A stretch of DNA of 50,384 bases from Desulfovibrionales bacterium (lineage in GTDB: Bacteria > Desulfobacterota > Desulfovibrionia > Desulfovibrionales > Desulfomicrobiaceae), in contig JAAYCS010000028.1 in NCBI GenBank assembly GCA_012729655.1, positions 1 to 50,384 on the forward strand, in the 5' to 3' direction. Shown one piece after another: positions 17,546-24,263 of this stretch. The notes under the pieces are model-generated. The model was not told the origin of the DNA and did no database searches. It was given only the letters and a program-made list of their open reading frames with translations. The first letter of the stretch is position 1, and each line of letters starts with the position of its first letter. The translations under genes were made by a program, and so were the position numbers.

Positions 17546-18823
17546 TCAATCCTTATACTTCAGTGTCTTGATATTCTTGAAAAACGCACTAAACACCCAG
17601 ATGCCGAACAGGGCGATGACGATGAAGAACAGGTACATGCCAACGGTGTCCATGCCCTTGGCCAGGCCAGCCCAGGAGGCAGGCAGGATTTCCATGCTGA
17701 CCAGTTTCTTGGGCAGGGCGAAGAACCGGTTCACGAAGCCAGCCATGACCGAGACGGCGAAGAAGCCGCGAATGGTGATACCTGGCACGACCTTGGTCAC
17801 CAGTGCCCCGATCTGGATGCCAACCAGGGACCCGAGCAGCATGCCCATGGCCAGGGTGTAGAAGATGAATCCGTAGATGGCGTACTGGGTGATGGCCCCG
17901 TAGCCGGCGGTGAACACGATCTGGAAGATGTCCGTGCCGACGGTGGTCAGGGAGGACACGCCCAGGATATAGACGAAGATGGGGAAGGTCAGAAAGCCCC
18001 CGCCCACACCCATGATGCCCGCGGCCATGCCGACCAGGGCGCCGGACAGGACCAGGAACAGCCAGGAAATCTTGCGGCCGCCCGGGATAAGGCCCTGGTC
18101 GAAGGTGACCATGGGCGGCAGGGTGATGCTCTGCAGTTTCTGGGCGATGCCCGTCATGGACGCGCCTTCTTTGGCGTCGTGGGCGCCACCCTTGACCCCG
18201 GCCTTCTTGGCGCTGAAATAGTCATACATGCCATAGAAACCCAGAAAGCCGAGCATGATCGTGTACACGACGGTAATGAATGTGTCGCTCAGCACCGGGT
18301 TGACGTTGTACAGAAAACGGTTGATGCCTGCGCCCACCGTCGTGCCGACGATGGCGCCGATCAGGAAGACGAAGGCCAGAGGCACCGAGACGTTGCCCAT
18401 CTTGCGGTGCAGGACCGAACCCATGATAGCCTTGGCGAAGATATGGAAGAGGTCCGTGCCGACGGCCAGAATACCCTTGACGCCGGCGCTCATAAGGGCC
18501 GGGGCGATGATGAAGCCGCCGCCCGCACCGATGCAGCCGGAGATCAGTCCCGCGCCGACGCCGACGAAGATGGACACCAGAAAGATGAACATGCTGTAGT
18601 AGGACGGGCTGTAGGCTTCCTTGCCGCCAATGGCGCTGGGCAGGGCTTTGCCGATTTCATCCGCAAAGGCCCATCCGCCCAGGACACAGGGGATGAGCAG
18701 CAGGGCGAGCAGCCAGATCCGCCGTTTATCGCCTAGAATCACGCGGGCGTTTTCCACTTCCCACCGGGCAAAGGACCGAGAGCCCTCTACCATGAATGAA
18801 CCCCATTGTTTGAAGAATCCCAT
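17546..18823 (-). CDS. TauE/SafE-family sulfite/organosulfur or anion permease
   Basis: A 425-residue inner membrane transporter. After an approximately 35-residue polar N-terminal extension and one extra helix come two TauE/SafE repeats, each with the glycine-rich signature: GAGLISGCIGAGGGFIIAPAL near residue 95 and GMAAGIMGVGGGFLTFP near residue 260. Family members export sulfite, sulfoacetate or other sulfonates, or take up small organic anions. The ATG is preceded by AGGAGG about 10 bases away. Its place between two response regulators and a two-component pair suggests its substrate is what the system senses. Which anion it moves cannot be decided from sequence. Confidence 0.92.
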   Translation of the reverse strand: MGFFKQWGSFMVEGSRSFARWEVENARVILGDKRRIWLLALLLIPCVLGGWAFADEIGKALPSAIGGKEAYSPSYYSMFIFLVSIFVGVGAGLISGCIGAGGGFIIAPALMSAGVKGILAVGTDLFHIFAKAIMGSVLHRKMGNVSVPLAFVFLIGAIVGTTVGAGINRFLYNVNPVLSDTFITVVYTIMLGFLGFYGMYDYFSAKKAGVKGGAHDAKEGASMTGIAQKLQSITLPPMVTFDQGLIPGGRKISWLFLVLSGALVGMAAGIMGVGGGFLTFPIFVYILGVSSLTTVGTDIFQIVFTAGYGAITQYAIYGFIFYTLAMGMLLGSLVGIQIGALVTKVVPGITIRGFFAVSVMAGFVNRFFALPKKLVSMEILPASWAGLAKGMDTVGMYLFFIVIALFGIWVFSAFFKNIKTLKYKD

Positions 18824-18863
18824 ACGTGTTACCGCCTCCTCTTTTTCTCAAGTCCTTAAGAAT

Positions 18864-19280
18864 TCATGCAGGTGGCACATCCAACCCGCTTTCCTCATCC
18901 AATTGTCTGCTCCGATCGCCAGCATCGCGGAGCTTGCGGACCAGGTCTTCCAGGTCCGCTGGCTTCATCAAGTAGTCGTAGGCTCCCATGGCCATGCCCG
19001 AGATGGCCGATTCCATGTCCGCATGGCCCGTCAGCATGAGAATCTGGACCAGAGGATGGCGCATTCTGATCTCGCGCAGGACCTGAATTCCATCCATGCC
19101 GGGCATGTTCACGTCCAGGACCACCACATCGACCGGATCGGTTTCGAGCTGGCCCAAACCTTCCGGGCCGCTGCCTGCCATCGTCACCACAAACCCTTTT
19201 CTGCGCAGTCGCTTGGCCAGGATCGCCGCAAACTGGGTTTCGTCATCGACAAGAAGAACCCTGATTGTGCCCGCGCTCAT
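18864..19280 (-). CDS. Single-domain response regulator (second of two)
   Basis: A 138-residue CheY-like receiver with no output domain. Pocket residues are in LLVDDE, the phospho-acceptor in VVLDVNMPGMDG, the threonine in MLTGHA and the conserved lysine in LMKP. The true start is the ATG at 19280; the frame continues upstream into the preceding gene but without receiver homology. The gap to the first receiver gene is 13 bases. Output-less receivers act by protein-protein contact or as phosphate sinks; possible partners are the kinase at 15229-16728 or the other receiver. Confidence 0.92.
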   Translation of the reverse strand: MSAGTIRVLLVDDETQFAAILAKRLRRKGFVVTMAGSGPEGLGQLETDPVDVVVLDVNMPGMDGIQVLREIRMRHPLVQILMLTGHADMESAISGMAMGAYDYLMKPADLEDLVRKLRDAGDRSRQLDEESGLDVPPA

Positions 19281-19293
19281 CTGGCCAACCCTG

Positions 19294-19725
19294 TCAGCCT
19301 CTGCGGCTGGCGAATTCGCGAACGCGCGCGTCGACGATTTTTTCTTCATGCCGACGCTTTTTCTCCACTGCTTCCTTGACCTTTTCCACCAGCACATCGA
19401 TGTTACAGGGTTTCATCAGATAGTCTGCTGCACCCAGGCGCATTCCGTCTATGGCGGACTCAAGGGTGCCGTGCCCGGTGAGCATGATGACCTCCACCAG
19501 GGGATGCTGCTGCTTGATGATCCGCAAAATCTCGATACCGCTCTGACCGGGAAGCTTCACGTCAAGGATGACCACCTCGATTTCGCCGTGCATCGCAAGC
19601 TTATGCATGGCCTCCTCGCCACTGCTTGCGTGAAACACCTCCATCTGGCGCATGGTCAGGCGTTTCTTCATGACGTCGATGAACTGCGCATCGTCATCGA
19701 CCAGCAAAATATTGGCGTCGGTCAC
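19294..19725 (-). CDS. Single-domain response regulator (first of two)
   Basis: A 143-residue receiver that starts with GTG at 19725, 7 bases after AAGGAGG. It has LLVDDD, the phospho-acceptor aspartate in VVILDVKLPGQSG, MLTGHG and LMKP. The last 25 residues are a charged helix (KEAVEKKRRHEEKIVDARVREF) and not a DNA-binding domain. It resembles the next gene, so the pair probably arose by duplication. It is the first gene of the locus, about 70 bases downstream of the sigma-54 promoter start point. Confidence 0.92.
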   Translation of the reverse strand: MTDANILLVDDDAQFIDVMKKRLTMRQMEVFHASSGEEAMHKLAMHGEIEVVILDVKLPGQSGIEILRIIKQQHPLVEVIMLTGHGTLESAIDGMRLGAADYLMKPCNIDVLVEKVKEAVEKKRRHEEKIVDARVREFASRRG

Positions 19726-19806
19726 ACTCCATCCTCCTTGACGATCTGGCCTGAGGCCGATCCCCCTCGGTCATACACCCCGGGCTCTCGGACTCCGGAC
19801 CTCAAA

Positions 19807-19822
19807 AGCAACGCCCGTGCCA
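19807..19822 (-). promoter_or_regulatory. Sigma-54 (RpoN) promoter of the TauE/two-component locus
   Basis: On the minus strand TGGCAC (19817-19822), five bases, then TTGCT (19807-19811) match the sigma-54 consensus TGGCAC-N5-TTGCW exactly. The start point would be near 19796, about 70 bases before the first receiver gene. The operon it drives encodes an NtrC-type activator, so autoactivation is likely. Confidence 0.88.
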
Positions 19823-19876
19823 ACAGAGCAGGACTGCGTGGCGGAATCGTCTCGCATACGTGCGGATGGTATTTTT

Positions 19877-19889
19877 TAACTATTTGATT
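19877..19889 (-). promoter_or_regulatory. IHF-type DNA-bending site
   Basis: On the minus strand AATCAA-ATAG-TTA matches the IHF consensus WATCAR-N4-TTR and sits in an A/T-rich tract (19871-19918), centred about 87 bases upstream of the predicted start point. This is the usual place for IHF between a sigma-54 promoter and its enhancer. Confidence 0.6.
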
Positions 19890-19995
19890 TTATGTATAAA
19901 AATAAATATAGAATTTTTGGCGGGTCAGGGCAGGGGGCCGGACGATGTCAAATCCGGAAAAAAAATTGAGTTGGGCTGGGGTGTTTTTCCCCACA

Positions 19996-20037
19996 GGAGC
20001 ATTTCGCCCCGTATGCTGGATTCTGCTCCAATGCTCC
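19996..20037. promoter_or_regulatory. Candidate upstream activator repeats for the sigma-54 promoter
   Basis: GGAGCATT (19996-20003) and AATGCTCC (20030-20037) are exact inverted repeats, and TGCTGG, TGCTCC, TGCTCC recur at about 20014, 20024 and 20032. The element lies about 200-240 bases upstream of the predicted start, a typical enhancer distance. Assigning it to the local NtrC-type protein is inference. Confidence 0.4.
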
Positions 20038-20068
20038 GTAAATATGGATAAAAAAATAACTTGCCATG

Positions 20069-20090
20069 CGCGGGGATCTTTTTCCCCGCG
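20069..20090 (-). terminator. Terminator-like hairpin after the methyltransferase
   Basis: CGCGGGGA (20069-20076) and TCCCCGCG (20083-20090) form a perfect 8-bp stem with a 6-base loop, 3 bases past the methyltransferase stop on the minus strand. A run of T follows after a gap of about ten bases. Confidence 0.6.
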
Positions 20091-20093
20091 TTG

Positions 20094-20942
20094 TCAGCCG
20101 GTTTCCTGAGTGCATGGGCCAGAATTTCCTGCCCCATGCCGTTGGCCCGAGAGTTCATCTGTCATGCGGTAGATCCAAACCGGCTTGTCGATCCGGTTTT
20201 TCAACACTGCCACGGGCGTGAGGCCGACAGCCTGGAATTCAAGACTGAGCAGGAGCGCCCCGGGGCGGAGTTCAGCCTGGGCCTTGCGGGCCGCCCGCTC
20301 CATGCTCTCAGGCCGCTGGAACATATAGACCATCTCGAAATCGCTCCAGTCCCCGCTCCACATATCCGCCCTGCGCACCGTGGCGAAGGGGCAACGTATC
20401 CCGCACAGAAGACGCAGAGCTCAGCTCCATTCCCACCCGATGAGCCGTGCCTCGGGGAAGATTCGGTGCAACTCGCGAAGACCGTCTCCCAGGCCGCATC
20501 CGGCGTCGAGAATGCGTGCCCCGCGGGGCAAGGGTGCGAAGGTTTGGATTCCGTCCAGAATGCCTTTGGGCGTGGGGAAAAGGGGCGCATCCTTCCATAT
20601 ATTTAATGGATAGCAGAGAATCAAAAAAACCATGGCCACGAGCCAGACCCAGGCCGGCATTTGGGAACCAATCTGCGTGGCGCAGAAGGAGAGGGGAAAG
20701 CCTCCGGCAACGCAGAGTCGTCTCCAGGGTGTGGTACCCCTCCGGCCTGTCCCCAGTCCAAATCCAGTGGCCAGAATGGCGCAAAGCCAGACAGGGGCGC
20801 CCAGGATGTACAGACCAGAAAAAATCCCCCAGGCTCCCACCCAGGCCAGAAGTGCTGGTACAGGCCAGAACATGGCGCCAGGGGGTTCGGTTTTGAACGC
20901 CTGTGCAGGGGAGGGAACAGTTTTCGCATTTGGCTGGGGCAT
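20094..20942 (-). pseudogene. Membrane-linked SAM methyltransferase interrupted by an in-frame TGA
   Basis: Reading from 20942, the frame gives about 120 residues with three hydrophobic segments, then DAPLFPTPKGIL and the SAM-binding motif ARILDAGCGLGDGLREL. It stops at TGA (20421-20423) just after LIGWEWS. Without any frame change the same frame continues for 108 codons as methyltransferase-like sequence (FATVRRADMWSGDWSDFEMV, QRPESMERAARKAQAELRPG) to a TGA at 20094. The continuity strongly suggests one gene broken by a point change, most simply TGG to TGA. The truncated 173-residue product would lack half of the catalytic fold. Selenocysteine insertion is possible in principle, but I see no convincing SECIS hairpin. 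The start is uncertain: neither 20942 nor the ATG at 20873 has a good ribosome site. Confidence 0.75.
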
Positions 20943-21062
20943 GGTTGGTTTGGATGTGGACGACTGCCCATGAGGTTAAGGAGACAACATTGGGGCTCGT
21001 TGATGCCGAGACATGACTTTTCTGTTGTGATCCGCTCGGATTTGTGCTGGTCTGCCGGCGTC

Positions 21063-21716
21063 ATGACACACCAAGCACCTTTTGAGATTCCGGTCGAGGA
21101 AGGCCTGGATGCGCAGGCCCGCGGCACACGAAATCCCCTGCGTAAACTCTACTACTGGACCCTGCATTGGGCCGCCACGCCCTATGCCCTGCCCGCCCTG
21201 GTGGTTCTGTCCTTCGCCGAGAGCTCTTTTTTCCCGGTCCCCCCGGATGTGCTGCTCATTGCCCTCTGTTTTTCCACGCCCACGCGGTGGTTCCGTCTGG
21301 CGCTGTGGTGCACCGTGGCCTCGGTAGCCGGAGGGGTGCTGGGCTACTCCATCGGCTGGGGCCTGTGGGATGTCGTGGGGCAAGCCATTGTCCGTTTCTA
21401 CCACGGCGAGTCCGTGGTCGAAGCCGTCCGGGTCTGGTACCGGGACTACGGTTTCTGGGGCGTACTCATCGCGGCCGTGACTCCCATCCCCTACAAGGTA
21501 TTCACCATCGCCTCTGGCATGATGCGTTTTGATGTGGCCCCTTTTCTGCTGGCTTCGGTGCTGGGCAGGGGCTTCCGGTTTTTTCTCGTGGCCGGCCTCA
21601 TCCGTCTGTTCGGAGCCAGGATCAGGCCCTTTCTGGACAAGCACTTCGAGTTGGCGGCCTCAGCCCTGGTCCTGCTCGCCATTCTGGGTTTTTTCGCCAT
21701 CAAGTATCTCAAATAA
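21063..21716 (+). CDS. YqaA-type (VTT/DedA-like) inner membrane protein
   Basis: A 217-residue integral membrane protein. Hydrophobic segments include ALPALVVLSFAESSFFPVPP, a glycine-rich helix (GGVLGYSIGWGLWD) and a re-entrant type region (WGVLIAAVTPIPYKVFTIASG) as in YqaA and other VTT-domain proteins. VTT proteins are implicated in phospholipid flipping or membrane homeostasis; the specific role here is unknown. The start is uncertain: ATG at 21063 lacks a clear ribosome site, and in-frame ATGs at 21003 and 20970 are alternatives. The AAGGAG at 20978-20983 would favour a start slightly downstream of it. Confidence 0.85.
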   Translation: MTHQAPFEIPVEEGLDAQARGTRNPLRKLYYWTLHWAATPYALPALVVLSFAESSFFPVPPDVLLIALCFSTPTRWFRLALWCTVASVAGGVLGYSIGWGLWDVVGQAIVRFYHGESVVEAVRVWYRDYGFWGVLIAAVTPIPYKVFTIASGMMRFDVAPFLLASVLGRGFRFFLVAGLIRLFGARIRPFLDKHFELAASALVLLAILGFFAIKYLK

Positions 21717-21766
21717 GGCCTACCTCGGGTATCGGGCCTCCGCGCTCCGAACCTCCTGCCATGTTC

Positions 21767-22072
21767 TCATTTCTTCAGACTTGGCCAGATTCTGGCCAAG
21801 GGGCGCAGGTTTTTCGTTTCCACCCAGGGGGCCGTGGTTGTGGCGTAGGCCTGAAAATGCGGCGTGCGGCGGTGCGTTTCGTAGAACGCCGGCGCGTCTT
21901 CATACGTTTCCACCAGGGTGAAGAGCGCAGGGTTGTCAGGGTCCTGCAGGATGTCAAAGCCCAGGCAGCCGGGCTCGAGGGCCAGGGAGTTCTCGCCCTG
22001 ACGGATGACCGCTTCGCGGAATTGGTTCACGAATTGGGCTCTGACCAGGACATCGACAATGACAACAAACAT
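21767..22072 (-). CDS. Antibiotic biosynthesis monooxygenase (ABM) domain protein
   Basis: A 101-residue ferredoxin-like-fold protein resembling YgiN-type quinol monooxygenases. The start MFVVIVDVLVRAQFVNQFRE, then LEPGCLGFDILQDPDNPALFTLVETYED and the conserved HRRTPHFQAY segment follow the family pattern. The ATG at 22072 follows GGGAGA. It is convergent with the YqaA-type gene. Substrates of single-domain ABM proteins are rarely known; quinol or aldehyde chemistry is possible. Confidence 0.88.
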   Translation of the reverse strand: MFVVIVDVLVRAQFVNQFREAVIRQGENSLALEPGCLGFDILQDPDNPALFTLVETYEDAPAFYETHRRTPHFQAYATTTAPWVETKNLRPLARIWPSLKK

Positions 22073-22227
22073 GACTGTATCTCCCTGATGCGGGTTGCAG
22101 GTCGAGGTTGGATAGATGTCTAACGCCGGGGCGTCCAATGGAGCCGGCCCGGCGGGCTGAACGTTTTGCCGACCCAAGTCAGTCGTCGCAGGGAAGGATG
22201 TCAGCCGCCATATTCCACATATCAGCT

Positions 22228-23487
22228 CTACGCCGAGAACGAAACCTTGAAACAGCTCCCTTTCGGCTGCATTTCAGAGGCGGTAATCGTCCAGCCGTTG
22301 CGCTCGCAGATGCGTTTCACCAGTGACAGTCCGAGCCCCAGTCCCAGCCCCCTGGTGGCCGTACCGCGCACAAAGGGCTCGAAGATGTGGTCCCGCTCGT
22401 GGGCGGGAATGCCCATGCCCGTGTCTTCGACCCGGAACCCGTCCCGCTCCAGGATGACGCGCACCGTTCCACTGGCCGTGTAGTGCAGCGCGTTGCGCAA
22501 CAGGTTGGCCATGGCCGTGCGCAGGAACGTCGGGTTGTGGCCGGCCGTGCCAGCCCCTTCGTCAATCAACTCGAAAGCGAGCCCCTTGGCGCGGATCGAC
22601 GGCCCCCACAGTTCGGCCTGTTCCCGCGCGACCTCGGCCAGCGTGGTCGTCTCGGCGGTTTCGGCCGGGCCTGACCGCGCGAGGAGCAGAAACGTCCGGA
22701 CCAGGTCGTTCATGTCCCGCGCGGCCCGGGCGATGCGTTCGACCTGCCCGCGCTGGGCGACCTGCAGCGGGTTTTCGAGCAGCAGCTCGCACGATGTGGA
22801 GATGACCATCAGCGGTGTGCGCAGCTCATGGCTGACATCGCTGGTGAAGAGGCGCTCGCGTTCGATGGACCTGCGGAGCTGGCCGAGGGTCGTGTCGAAG
22901 GCGGCGGCCAGATGCCCGATCTCGTCGTCCGCATAGCCCGGGGCCAGGGGGGCAGTGCGGGTGGCGAGCTGGTCGGGGTGCCGGACCTGTCCGGCGAGCC
23001 GTGCCACCGGCTCCATGACCTGTCTGGCCATGACCACGCCGATCCCCCAGGCGCAGACGATGCAGAGCAGAAAGCCCGCCAGAACCACCGAGAAAAGAAT
23101 CTCCTCCCTGTTTTCAAACTCCCGCTGGTCCTGCAGGAGCATGTACCGCGAACCGTTGACCTCCAGGACATAGATGTAGGCAGCCTCGTCCTCTTCCTCG
23201 ATCTCCGTGAACCCATCGGGATAGTCCGAGAAACGCTCCGGGATGGGGTGACTGGCCGAGTTCGAGGCAAAAAAGCGGGTTCGGGCGTCGAGCCGCGGCT
23301 CCCTGCCGGCCTTGATGTCCTCGTGGAGGACCATGTTCAGTTTGCCGTACAGCTCTTTTGAGATGAGCTGATCTTCGACAAAATGGACGACGGCCACGAT
23401 CCCCAGGGAAAAGGAGCCGCTGACGACCATCGTCATGAGCACGAAGGCGATGACGATGCGCTGGGAGAAGGGGAGTCTAGAGGTCAT
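22228..23487 (-). CDS. Membrane sensor histidine kinase (envelope stress type)
   Basis: A 419-residue kinase with two membrane helices (about 10-35 and 130-152) flanking a roughly 95-residue periplasmic sensor rich in acidic residues (FTEIEEEDEAAYIYV). A HAMP-like linker precedes HisKA with the phospho-acceptor in FTSDVSHELRTPLMV and an HATPase domain (NLLRNALHYT, VEDTGMGIPAHERDHIFEPF, GLGLGLSLVKRI). The start overlaps the regulator gene by 11 bases. It is divergent from the envelope-modifying genes that begin at 24264. An acidic periplasmic loop is reminiscent of metal- or cation-sensing kinases such as PmrB or ColS, which is a hint only. Confidence 0.94.
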   Translation of the reverse strand: MTSRLPFSQRIVIAFVLMTMVVSGSFSLGIVAVVHFVEDQLISKELYGKLNMVLHEDIKAGREPRLDARTRFFASNSASHPIPERFSDYPDGFTEIEEEDEAAYIYVLEVNGSRYMLLQDQREFENREEILFSVVLAGFLLCIVCAWGIGVVMARQVMEPVARLAGQVRHPDQLATRTAPLAPGYADDEIGHLAAAFDTTLGQLRRSIERERLFTSDVSHELRTPLMVISTSCELLLENPLQVAQRGQVERIARAARDMNDLVRTFLLLARSGPAETAETTTLAEVAREQAELWGPSIRAKGLAFELIDEGAGTAGHNPTFLRTAMANLLRNALHYTASGTVRVILERDGFRVEDTGMGIPAHERDHIFEPFVRGTATRGLGLGLGLSLVKRICERNGWTITASEMQPKGSCFKVSFSA

Positions 23488-24160
23488 CGGCCTTCTCCGC
23501 CAGACGGTACCCGATGCCGTGCACCGTGTGCAGCAACGGAGAATTGAAGGGCTTGTCCACGACCTGGCGCAGCTGGTGGATGTGGCTGCGCAGGCTGTCG
23601 CTGTCCGGGCAATCGTCGCCCCAGAGTTCGCGCTCCAGTTCCTCGCGGCGGACCACGGCCGGGCTTTTGCGCATCAGGATCTCCAGGAGCTTCAGCCCGA
23701 AAGGGTGCGGTTTGAGCGTTCTGTCCGCACGCCGCACCTGCAGGGTCTCCACGTCGAAGGAAAGGTCGCCGACCCGCAATTCATGGCCCCGTCCCCCCCT
23801 GGCCCGACGCAGCACGGCCTGGATGCGCGCGTGGAGCTCTGACAGGGCGAAGGGTTTGACGAGGTAGTCGTCGGCGCCGGTGCTGAACCCGCGGATGCGG
23901 TCGTCCAGCGTGTCGCGGGCGGTGAGCATGATGATCGGGACGTCGAGCCGGGCATCCTCGCGCAGACGTTTGCAGATCTGGTAGCCGTCGATGCCGGGCA
24001 GCATGACGTCCAGCACGATCAGGTCGTAGGCCTGGGTCACGGCCAGGTGCAGGCCTCCGAGCCCGTCCTGGGCGCAGTCGACGGTGTAGCCCTTGAGCTG
24101 GAGGTAATCGAGCACGTTGGCGAGGATGTCGGGGTTGTCTTCAACGATCAGGATGCGCAT
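23477..24160 (-). CDS. OmpR-family response regulator
   Basis: A 227-residue regulator with a receiver (residues 1-118; IVEDN, VLDVMLPGIDG, MLTARD, YLVKPF) and a winged-helix DNA-binding domain (about 128-222; KPHPFGLKLLEILMRKSPAVV, LRSHIHQLRQVVDKPF, VHGIGYRL). It is read first, with the kinase overlapping its end. The 103-base divergent region to the LtaS-like gene must contain both promoters, so control of that gene by this regulator is likely, by analogy with ColRS and PmrAB. Confidence 0.95.
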   Translation of the reverse strand: MRILIVEDNPDILANVLDYLQLKGYTVDCAQDGLGGLHLAVTQAYDLIVLDVMLPGIDGYQICKRLREDARLDVPIIMLTARDTLDDRIRGFSTGADDYLVKPFALSELHARIQAVLRRARGGRGHELRVGDLSFDVETLQVRRADRTLKPHPFGLKLLEILMRKSPAVVRREELERELWGDDCPDSDSLRSHIHQLRQVVDKPFNSPLLHTVHGIGYRLAEKADDL

Positions 24161-24263
24161 GGATGCGGACCTTGGATTGGGGATTCACGAATTTTTCACG
24201 ACAGCACGACATTCGGCTCACGGCCAGGGGCATAGCACGGGACAACACCACGGAGGAATGTAC

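Noticed and set aside
20421-20423. Selenocysteine codon
   Set aside because: No convincing SECIS hairpin at the right distance and no selenoprotein family match; a nonsense change is simpler. Kept only as a test in the findings.
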